Program-made: the position numbers and the translations under genes
Shown: positions 1-5,568 of the stretch, one piece after another
How the letters are laid out: every line of letters begins with the position of its first letter
Position numbering within the stretch: position 1 is the stretch's first letter
Notes under the pieces: generated by a model
What the model saw: the letters and a program-made list of their open reading frames with translations, nothing else
Told to the model about the DNA's origin: nothing
Databases searched by the model: none
Source: Streptomyces sp. NRRL WC-3549
GTDB taxonomy: Bacteria > Actinomycetota > Actinomycetes > Streptomycetales > Streptomycetaceae
NCBI RefSeq assembly: GCF_000721935.1
Contig: NZ_KL585433.1
Location: forward strand, 21,296-31,084
Direction of reading: 5' to 3'
Length of the DNA stretch: 9,789 bases

Positions 1-1588
1 GCGGAATCCAGTCCAGCCGGAACAGCGACTCGTAGTGACTGGCTCCGGCCGCGCGCAGTCGCGCGGGCTGTTCGAGGAGGACGTGGCGGGTGATCTTGCC
101 GGATGCCGTACGGGGCACCCGGGCGATCTCGTAGAGCTCCTCGGGCACCTTGTAGTAGGAGAGCTCCTCACGGCAGGCCGCGAACAGCGCCTGTGGGTCC
201 AGCCCTTCGGGCCCGGGCACCAGACAGGCCACCGGCACCTCACCGAGCGTCTCGTGCGGCCGGCCGACCACGGCCACGTCCGCCCCGCCCGGGACCCGCC
301 GGAGGACCTCCTCGATCTCACCGGGGTGGATGTTCTCCCCACCGCGGATGATGAGTTCCTTGATGCGCCCGGTCACGGTGAAGTAGCCGGCGGCGTCGCG
401 CCTGGCCAGGTCGCCGGTGCGGTACCAGCCGTGCCGGATCGCCTCGGCTGTGGCCTCGGGCTGGTTGTGGTAGCCGGCCATCACGCTGGGCCCGCTCACC
501 CAGACCTCGCCCTCACGCTCCGCGGGGACGTCCTCTCCGGTCTCCGGGTCCACGAGACGCACACCGAGACCGGGCACCGGAAGACCGCAGGAACCCTCGA
601 CCCGGGCGCCGGTCGGCCAGTTGATGGTGATGGAACCGCACGTCTCGGTGGATCCGTACGCGTCGAGCAGCGGCGCCCCGAAGGCCTCCTCGAACGAGCG
701 GCGCAGTGACGCAGTGGTGATGGCTCCGCCGACGAGACACATCCGCAGGTGGGGCGCCTTGAAGCCCTGCCGGCGCGCAGCCCGCACCAGGTAGTGGTAC
801 ATGGTGGGCACACCTGCGAGGAAGGTCGCCGAGTCCTTGCGCAGCGCGTCCAGGATCTCATCGGCCTCGAACCCGTCCACGATCCGGGCCGTCGCGCCGA
901 CCGCGGTGACACCGAGCACGCACGCGATGTGGGACAGGCTGTGGAACAGCGGAAGGGGCCACACCACCCTGTCCTCGGAGTTCAGCCCCGGCACGGGTGC
1001 GTAGCAGGCGGCCACCGACCACAAGCAGTTGCGCTGCGTGGACAGGACGCCTTTGGGCCGGCCCGTGGTCCCCGAGGTGTAGAGCATCCACGCGAGGTCG
1101 TCGAGTCCCAGGTCGTCCCGGGGCCCGACAGCCGGTTCGGTACCTGCGAGGGTCTCGAAGCGCAACGCCCCTTCGGGCGCGTCGCCGGTGATGACGACCC
1201 GCACGTCACCCCGGTCCGCCAGGACCCGTCCGAGCTGGGCGGCGTGGGCGGCGTCGGTGATGACGACGCGTGCGTTGCTGTCCTCGAGCAGATACGAGAG
1301 TTCGGCGTCGGTGGCACGGGGATTGAACGGCGAGCCGATGGCACCCGCTCTGACGACCGCCAGGTAGCTCTCGATGACTTCGACGCAGTTGCCGAGGTAG
1401 ATCGCCACGCAGTCGCCCGGCTGCAGCCTCATCTGCACGAGGTGACCGGCGATGTTACCCGAGCGGCGCTCCAGCTCGGCGTAGGTCACGCTCCGGCGGG
1501 CGTCCCGGAAGGCGACCTTGTCCCCGAACCGGTCGGCGTGCGCCTTCAGGAGTTCAGGCAGCGGCCGTATCAGTTCGGTACGCAGCAT
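1..1588 (-). CDS. Ansamycin-type PKS, N-terminal AHBA adenylation (CoA-ligase-like) loading domain, 3' end outside window
   Basis: Start of a large polyketide synthase, 529 codons visible and still open at base 1. The ATG at 1588 is preceded by GGAG about 8 bases upstream. The protein is an ANL-superfamily adenylation domain: A3 loop YTSGTTGRPKG (residues 170-180), YGSTE (311-315), YRTGDL (389-394), GRIKELIIRGGEN (407-419) and the A10 lysine in RTASGKITR (K498), so it looks catalytically intact. The opening (LRTELIRPLPELL...) and overall layout resemble, from memory, the RifA loading domain of rifamycin synthase, which activates 3-amino-5-hydroxybenzoate and passes it to an ACP. AHBA synthase 4 kb upstream supports that substrate. 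The last residues, ESLFRLDWIP, look like the start of a PKS ketoreductase structural subdomain rather than a protein end, so more PKS domains should follow. A stand-alone acyl-CoA synthetase is the alternative, but family members usually end near here. PKS assignment is inference from similarity and context. Confidence 0.85.
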   Translation of the reverse strand, partial: MLRTELIRPLPELLKAHADRFGDKVAFRDARRSVTYAELERRSGNIAGHLVQMRLQPGDCVAIYLGNCVEVIESYLAVVRAGAIGSPFNPRATDAELSYLLEDSNARVVITDAAHAAQLGRVLADRGDVRVVITGDAPEGALRFETLAGTEPAVGPRDDLGLDDLAWMLYTSGTTGRPKGVLSTQRNCLWSVAACYAPVPGLNSEDRVVWPLPLFHSLSHIACVLGVTAVGATARIVDGFEADEILDALRKDSATFLAGVPTMYHYLVRAARRQGFKAPHLRMCLVGGAITTASLRRSFEEAFGAPLLDAYGSTETCGSITINWPTGARVEGSCGLPVPGLGVRLVDPETGEDVPAEREGEVWVSGPSVMAGYHNQPEATAEAIRHGWYRTGDLARRDAAGYFTVTGRIKELIIRGGENIHPGEIEEVLRRVPGGADVAVVGRPHETLGEVPVACLVPGPEGLDPQALFAACREELSYYKVPEELYEIARVPRTASGKITRHVLLEQPARLRAAGASHYESLFRLDWIP

Positions 1589-1693
1589 CTCACCACTCCG
1601 TCGGTCGGCGAGGCACCTCGCACGGGCCGGTATCCGTTGCCACCCACGGAAGTGGGCGAGTCACCGCTCAGTCTCGGTCGCGCCCATCCCGCG

Positions 1694-1727
1694 CCCTACC
1701 CCTACCGGCCCCCTAGGGCATCCCTAA
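1694..1727 (-). promoter_or_regulatory. Operator-like tandem TAGGG element upstream of the PKS gene
   Basis: On the plus strand CCCTA occurs with its T at 1703, 1714 and 1725, exactly 11 bp apart, plus an extra copy at T1697. Read in gene direction this is TAGGG repeated once per helical turn. Bases 1713-1727 (CTAGGGCATCCCTAA) also form an inverted repeat of 6-bp arms (5 of 6 matching) around a 3-bp spacer. The 20-bp core 1699-1718 recurs upstream of AHBA synthase at 6813-6833. The core lies 111-130 bp before the PKS start codon. One-turn direct repeats are typical of SARP sites, whereas CTAGGG half-sites recall LuxR-family (PAS-LuxR or LAL) sites; which family binds here is inference. Confidence 0.55.
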
Positions 1728-1770
1728 CTCCGCGGGGTTCCGGGCCGCATGACACCCCGAGCCGGGCCGG

Positions 1771-1848
1771 CCGTACGGGTGCGGTCCGTCCCGTGGCGGT
1801 ACCGGGCCACAGGGGCCCGTCATGGGTGGGCCGGCCCGCACCGTACGG
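1771..1848. repeat. Nested inverted repeat between the DinB gene and the PKS
   Basis: Outer arms: CCGTACGGGTGCGG at 1771-1784 and CCGCACCGTACGG at 1836-1848, complementary over 13 bp with one bulged base; each contains the self-complementary octamer CCGTACGG. Inner arms: CGGGCC (1803-1808) and GGCCCG (1814-1819) around 5 bases. Outer and inner repeats share nearly the same centre (about 1810), so the region could fold as one long interrupted hairpin. It lies 181 bases past the DinB stop and 180-260 bases before the PKS start. It could act as a terminator for the upstream genes or as regulatory DNA. No uridine tract follows. Confidence 0.45.
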
Positions 1849-2028
1849 ACGCTGTCGGTCTGGACCGTGTCCTCTGTGGTGCTACGACAAGACCGCCACC
1901 ATCTGCCCTGTGAGGCTGCAGCCGTTGCCGGCCTCATGCCAGATCACACCACCATCGAGAACGAGGACGTGCGGGTCCGGAGCCACTGGCCACCCTGGAC
2001 GAACACGACGAGGTCACCGATCCGGCTT
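1849..2028. other. Non-coding stretch downstream of the DinB gene
   Basis: I find no gene here. The open frames have arginine- and proline-rich, low-information translations and no credible ribosome site. A weak pair of 7-base arms (CCGATCC/GGATCGG) flanks the DinB stop codon with a loop of about 28 bases, too weak to call a terminator. With 1589-1848 this gives about 440 bp of non-coding DNA ahead of the PKS, long for this compact window, which is compatible with a regulated promoter region. Confidence 0.5.
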
Positions 2029-2538
2029 CTATACCGTTGTCTCCGGCTTCGGATCGGGGCCGCCGGCAAGTAGCTGCTCGCGCAGGATGTCCGCGTGCCC
2101 GCAGTGGTGGGCCAGTTCGCGCAGGACTTGCAGGTACACCCAACGCAGTGTGCGCGGGCCGGCTCGGTGACCGGTCACGACCTTGTCCAGCGGCAAATCG
2201 GCGACCACCGCAAGGGCCCGCCCACAGGCCTCCTGGTGGGCCGCCGTGACGGAGGCGACGGTGTCGTCGTCGGCGATCTCCAAGGACTCGTCCGGGGTCT
2301 GCACCAAGCCGAGCTCCCGACGGGATGCGCCGCCGACGCACTCCTCGAACCACACCCGCTGCATCCACGTGACGTGCTTGAGCAGTCCGAGCAACGTCGT
2401 TGCGGATGAGACGAGGCGCCGGCGGGCCTGCTCTTCGGTGAGGCCGTCCAAGGTCGCCTCGATGGCGCTCCGGTACTCCTCCACGAACGCATCGAGCTGG
2501 ACGCGTTCATCGTCCAACAGCACATCGAACGAACCCAT
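2029..2538 (-). CDS. DinB/DUF664 family protein (putative mycothiol-dependent metalloenzyme)
   Basis: 169 aa, the usual size for this family. The four-helix DinB-like fold is indicated by the N-terminal helix (VQLDAFVEEYRSAIEATLDGL), a helix carrying LLKHVTWMQRVWFEE with H55, and the C-terminal motif LAHHCGHADILREQL, where H145 and H148 align with the histidines of ARHNGHAD in other DUF664 proteins. These three histidines are the expected metal ligands. Known relatives in actinobacteria include mycothiol S-transferases and maleylpyruvate isomerase-like proteins; the substrate here cannot be read from sequence. The ATG start is preceded by GGGGAG at 6 bases. It lies 108 bp downstream of the GNAT gene in the same direction and may be co-transcribed. 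A direct role in ansamycin synthesis is not apparent; a thiol-detoxification role is possible but speculative. Confidence 0.85.
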   Translation of the reverse strand: MGSFDVLLDDERVQLDAFVEEYRSAIEATLDGLTEEQARRRLVSSATTLLGLLKHVTWMQRVWFEECVGGASRRELGLVQTPDESLEIADDDTVASVTAAHQEACGRALAVVADLPLDKVVTGHRAGPRTLRWVYLQVLRELAHHCGHADILREQLLAGGPDPKPETTV

Positions 2539-2646
2539 CCGAGTCTCCCCTCATCCTGCAGTCCGAAGCGCCTCAGCTCGTGCGAGCAGCTGACCACGCC
2601 GACATCGACAACCCTGTGAAGACCGCACGGCGAGTGACGAAGGCGG

Positions 2647-3144
2647 TCACTCCCTGCGAACCGCGGAAGAGCTGAACTCCATCAGGAGGTCGTCGGCTTC
2701 GTTCGAGACCTTCCGGAAGCCGGCCTTCTCCCAGGCGCGCACTGCCCGCAGGTTCTCTCTCAGAGGATCGACTGTCACACGCCGCCAACCGAGGTTCCCG
2801 CCCAAGTGCGCCAGGAGCGCGCAAGCAGCATCCGGGCCCAGGCCCCGGCCTCGCGCCTGCGGTCCCAACACCATGTCGACACCACCTTCGGCCACGCCCG
2901 CGTGCCAGTACTGCGCGTAACCCACCGGCGTGCCCGAACACTGCGCCGGCACGAGGTATGACTCCACATGCGGCCGTCGCCGCCCGACGTACATCTGCGC
3001 CACCTGGTCACGCGACATCGGTACGCCGCCCCAGCACGCGACGAAGTCTGGGGAACCGAACCATTGGGCCAGAAGGTCCACATCATCCTCGGTCGTCGGG
3101 ACGAGTCGGGTCAGCACTCCATGGAGGACTGCTCGGGTGGCCAA
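2647..3144 (-). CDS. GNAT acetyltransferase, AAC(6')/RimJ-like
   Basis: 165 aa, full length for a single GNAT domain. The N-terminal region (LTRLVPTTEDDVDLLAQWFGSPDF) is typical of the AAC(6')-type branch. The acetyl-CoA pyrophosphate loop is QARGRGLGPDA (R98-x-x-G101-x-G103) and the C-terminal motif DPLRENLRAVRAWEKAGF (126-143) is the usual GNAT motif B region. I chose the TTG start at 3144 because AGGAG stands 6 bases upstream; the next possible start is a GTG at codon 10. Members of this branch acetylate amino groups of aminoglycosides, peptides or small metabolites, so self-protection or N-acetylation of an amine is conceivable. It is unrelated to the RifF-type amide synthase, which belongs to the arylamine N-acetyltransferase family. 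Neighbours are a degenerate insertion-sequence scar upstream and the DinB gene downstream. Confidence 0.85.
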   Translation of the reverse strand: MATRAVLHGVLTRLVPTTEDDVDLLAQWFGSPDFVACWGGVPMSRDQVAQMYVGRRRPHVESYLVPAQCSGTPVGYAQYWHAGVAEGGVDMVLGPQARGRGLGPDAACALLAHLGGNLGWRRVTVDPLRENLRAVRAWEKAGFRKVSNEADDLLMEFSSSAVRRE

Positions 3145-3452
3145 CAGCCACTCCTGAGCTCAACTTACGGGGCATGCATGACCGAAAGCTACGGCATCAC
3201 GGAAGTCGAGCCGGCGCCGGAGTCCGGGAGGCACTCGCCGGCACACGTACCGCGGACTCCAGGCGCGGAGCGTTGCGAACCGTGCTGCCGAGATCGTCAC
3301 CAGCTGCTGGCGAGAGGGACTTCGCCCGCTCGCACCCGCACGCCCGCGTCGAATGGGTCCCGCGGGCAGGACGCCTCGCGAACTTCGACGCGGCGCAGAC
3401 ACGATCGCAACAGAGCGAACGTTGGCCGATGCGGCACCAGCGAGTAGCGGCA
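3145..3452. other. Region without a recognisable gene between the IS scar and the GNAT gene
   Basis: No frame on either strand gives a protein I recognise. Minus-strand frames running out of the ligase-like fragment continue with arginine- and serine-rich sequence of no family character. A plus-strand frame contains RDFARSHPHARVEWVPRAG near 3320-3375, faintly like a DDE transposase C-terminus, but it lacks the expected catalytic context. The only clear functional element is the ribosome site AGGAG just upstream of the GNAT TTG start. Best read as eroded remnant DNA plus the GNAT promoter. Confidence 0.4.
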
Positions 3453-3533
3453 CGAGGTGAACAAGGCTTCCAGGACCTCGCAGCGGCGTACGAAGGGCCC
3501 GTCCAGCAGCTCCCGGCCGTCGCTCTGCAGGAG
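3453..3533 (-). pseudogene. Short fragment resembling an ATP-dependent DNA ligase
   Basis: The minus-strand frame reads LLQSDGRELLDGPF followed by VRRCEVLEALFTS (27 codons). This matches the family pattern FDLLQxDGRxLLxxPxxxRRxxLExLF in the adenylation domain of actinobacterial ATP-dependent DNA ligases (LigC/LigD type). Similarity stops on both sides: the upstream side is replaced by the transposase fragment at base 3533 and the downstream side loses all resemblance. No start codon, catalytic lysine motif or OB-fold part is present, so this can only be a remnant. The call rests on one conserved stretch remembered from the family and could be coincidental. Confidence 0.4.
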
Positions 3534-3667
3534 AACACCGGCCCGAGCACATCCCGCATCCGCATCACCAGGCAACCCTTCGGGAACACCACACGTGCCG
3601 GCCCAGCGGTCTCCTTCGGGATCTCCCCCAGATCCACCTCACGCAACGTACCGAACCCACCCCTCAA
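3533..3667 (-). pseudogene. Truncated N-terminus of an IS1182-like (DDE) transposase
   Basis: Forty-five codons in one frame include LREVDLGEIPKETAGPARVVF and then PKGCLVMRMRDVLGPVF. Family members begin with a similar stretch (GE-PxETxxxARAxFPKGxxxMRxRDxLGxxF) and continue to FADLFPxxGRPAWSP and a DDE domain of over 400 residues. Here the match ends exactly at VF (base 3533) and another frame takes over with ligase-like sequence. Possible TTG starts are at 3667 and 3646. Nothing of the catalytic domain or of terminal inverted repeats remains in the window, so this is an inactive scar left by an insertion followed by deletion. Confidence 0.55.
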
Positions 3668-3670
3668 TAC

Positions 3671-3715
3671 GACGACGGCCCGCACAACCCCAACGGGGTC
3701 GTACAGGCCGTCGTC
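3671..3715 (-). terminator. Perfect 21-bp RNA hairpin ending the AHBA operon
   Basis: On the minus strand, arm 3715-3695 pairs with arm 3691-3671 around a 3-base loop (GUU). All 21 positions pair, with three as G-U wobbles (two U-G, one G-U). On the plus strand those same positions would be A-C mismatches, so the structure favours RNA made in the minus direction. It begins 68 bases after the stop codon of the RifL-RifM fusion. There is no uridine tract, which is common for Streptomyces terminators. It also ends 4 bases before the transposase remnant. Confidence 0.7.
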
Positions 3716-3783
3716 ACGCCCACACTCGATTTGCCAACAGCGTCCGGAACGGTGCGGGCCGGCCCAGGGGTCGGTCGGGCCGG

Positions 3784-5568
3784 TCAGCCGAGAGCTCCGG
3801 CCGGCCACAGCGCCAGGAGGTCCCCCGGCTTCTGGAGTACCGCGTCCGGCGCGGCCGCCAGCAACGCCGGTTCGTCCGACTCACCCCACAGTGCCGCCAG
3901 CGCGGCCACTCCCGCAGCGTGTGCGCTCGCTATGTCGGTCACCGCGTCGCCGACCATCACCGCGCTGTCGGGGTCGGCCCCGAGCAGCTCCAGCGCCTTG
4001 AGGACGATGTCCGGAGCCGGCTTCGGGCGAGCGATCTCGTCGGACCCGATCACGTGGTCGAAGAGATCCAGCACCCCCAGCTGCGACAGCAACGAGCGTG
4101 CCCGCGGCCCGCTCTTCCCCGTCGCCACGGCGAGCCGGATGCCCCGCTCGCGCAGCGTGTGCAGCATCTCCGGTACTCCGTCGAACAGGGGCACCAGATG
4201 AGCCATCCGGTAGCTCTCCCTGACGAAGGGCTCCTCCATCTCTAGGGGAAGGTCCATGATCCGCATGATGTCGGGGAAGTACCGGCCCAGGTGCCGGTTG
4301 TACTCCGCGAACGGCGCGGGTCCCTCGCCCACGACCTCCGCGTACGCGATCGAGAACGCTTCGCGCATCACCTCGGTGCTGTCCACCAGCACTCCGTCGA
4401 GGTCGAACACGACCACACTTCTGGGGTGCTCCAGCGGGCCGACCACGGGCGTGTTCCCCGTGAGCCCCGTTACGCGCCTGTCCATCCGGTACTCCCCGGT
4501 CTCGTCGTCGTTCGGAACGTTCTGCCGAGCACAGGCGTACAGACGCTCGATCACCCCGATGTTCCGGAGCGCGTCCGCCACCGCCCGTCCGGTCATGGCC
4601 GGTTCGCCCAGCAACCCGGGCAGTTCGTCGAGCTGCCGGTCGTACTCCGCACCGATCCGCTCGGCCTCGAACGGCACCCGCGCTGTCTCACCGTCGCTGG
4701 TGAACGTCAGGTCGGACCCGCCCTCGCGGTTGGGGCTGAACCCGAACGTGCAACGCAGCGAGACCACACCCGCACTGCCCTCGACCCTGATCAGCGTGAC
4801 GTCGTGCGCCTCGTGCGACGCCCAGCTCGCGCGGAGCGCGACCGAAACGCCGTCCTCGGTGACCAGGAAACCCCGGGCGGTGTCCTCGACGTCGCCACCT
4901 CCCGCGCCGGCGCCCGCAGCCTCCGGACCGTCACGCCAGCCGGCCCGCGCGCCCGAGGTGTTGACGAAGTCGTCGGACGACGTGCCCACCACCTGCGTCA
5001 GCGCGGCCGGCCCCAGGATCGGCGCGATGCTGTCCAGCAGATGCCATCCGAGGTCAACCAGCGCGCCCCCACCCGAGAGCTGAGCCTGTGTGAACCATCC
5101 CCCCGAGTCCGGGACGCCACGGGCCCGCACCCAGGACACGTCGATGTGACGGATCCGTCCCACCGCCGACGTCCGCTCGTACAAGGCCCGGACGTCTGCC
5201 CGGTACCGGGACGCGCTGCCGGCGAGCAGTACCGCACCTCCGGCGCGCTCCGCTTCGGCGAGACGGCCGGCCTCGGCGGAGGTGAGGCACACCGGCTTCT
5301 CGAGGAACACGGGGATGCCCCGGAGCAGTAGCTCCTCGGCGATGTCGGCGTGCAGGTGGTTCGGCACGGCGACGACCGCGAGGTCGACCGTGCCGGACTC
5401 GATCTCCGCGACGTCACCCAGCAGCGGGGTCCCGGAGTCCACCGGGCCTGCCACCGGATCCACCACGGCCATGACCTCGAAGGCCGGATGCCGCGTCAGC
5501 CGGGGGAGCCAGATCTCCCGGCCCGCCCACCCCATCCCGACCACCACGACACGGACGGGCCGGTTCAC
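3784..5568 (-). CDS. Fused RifL-type oxidoreductase and RifM-type HAD phosphatase of AHBA biosynthesis
   Basis: A 594-aa protein with two complete enzymes. Residues 1-350 are a Gfo/Idh/MocA oxidoreductase: nucleotide loop VVVVGMGWAG (G11, G13, G16), EKP motif at 90-92, and GGGALVDLGWHLLD with D172 and H176. Residues 384-594 are a HAD phosphatase: FDLDGVLVD (D389, D391), T483, K516 and GDAVTD (D541, D545), so all four HAD motifs are present. In rifamycin these are separate proteins of about 358 (RifL) and 232 (RifM) residues; RifL works with RifK to make UDP-kanosamine and RifM is the associated phosphatase. The linker 351-383 is short and polar. The start is GTG, overlapping the AHBA synthase stop by 4 bases (GTGA), implying translational coupling. 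An ATG at codon 362 has its own strong ribosome site, so a free 233-aa phosphatase may also be made. A glycine/alanine-rich insert lies near residues 215-226. The fusion could also reflect a sequencing error. Confidence 0.9.
   Translation of the reverse strand: MNRPVRVVVVGMGWAGREIWLPRLTRHPAFEVMAVVDPVAGPVDSGTPLLGDVAEIESGTVDLAVVAVPNHLHADIAEELLLRGIPVFLEKPVCLTSAEAGRLAEAERAGGAVLLAGSASRYRADVRALYERTSAVGRIRHIDVSWVRARGVPDSGGWFTQAQLSGGGALVDLGWHLLDSIAPILGPAALTQVVGTSSDDFVNTSGARAGWRDGPEAAGAGAGGGDVEDTARGFLVTEDGVSVALRASWASHEAHDVTLIRVEGSAGVVSLRCTFGFSPNREGGSDLTFTSDGETARVPFEAERIGAEYDRQLDELPGLLGEPAMTGRAVADALRNIGVIERLYACARQNVPNDDETGEYRMDRRVTGLTGNTPVVGPLEHPRSVVVFDLDGVLVDSTEVMREAFSIAYAEVVGEGPAPFAEYNRHLGRYFPDIMRIMDLPLEMEEPFVRESYRMAHLVPLFDGVPEMLHTLRERGIRLAVATGKSGPRARSLLSQLGVLDLFDHVIGSDEIARPKPAPDIVLKALELLGADPDSAVMVGDAVTDIASAHAAGVAALAALWGESDEPALLAAAPDAVLQKPGDLLALWPAGALG
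4483..4497 (-). promoter_or_regulatory. Internal ribosome-binding site and ATG for a free RifM-type phosphatase
   Basis: Inside the fused gene, GGGGAG (4497-4492) stands 6 bases before an in-frame ATG (4485-4483, codon 362). Starting there gives a 233-residue protein opening MDRRVTGLTGNTP and reaching the first HAD aspartate 28 residues later. This is close to the length of stand-alone RifM. The site therefore looks like the original gene start kept after loss of an upstream stop codon. Whether ribosomes use it is inference. Confidence 0.55.

Noticed and set aside
749..2170. Long plus-strand open frame (473 codons)
   Set aside because: It lies opposite the adenylation domain and the DinB gene. 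The translation is Arg/Gly/Pro-rich with no family motif and no ribosome site; it is the antisense shadow usual in high-GC DNA.
2566..2592. Small hairpin (CTCG-TG-CGAG with bulged CAGCTG flanks) between the GNAT and DinB genes
   Set aside because: Short and interrupted by a 3-base bulge; too weak to call a terminator, and the spacing allows co-transcription.
2647..3144. The acetyltransferase as the RifF-type macrolactam-forming amide synthase
   Set aside because: It has the GNAT acetyl-CoA loop (RGRGLG), not the Cys-His-Asp arylamine N-acetyltransferase fold of RifF.
3310..3380. Plus-strand peptide RDFARSHPHARVEWVPRAG as an IS630-type transposase remnant
   Set aside because: Only a faint likeness to the region before the last catalytic residue; the expected LNxxE segment is missing. 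Not enough to call.
4245..4260. TAGGGG at about 4243-4248 as another copy of the operator-like element
   Set aside because: Isolated half-site, inside the phosphatase coding region, no 11-bp partner.
4291..5331. Long plus-strand open frames opposite the RifL-RifM fusion (and similar ones at 5607-6710)
   Set aside because: The minus frames carry complete, motif-perfect enzymes; the plus frames are low-complexity mirror translations.
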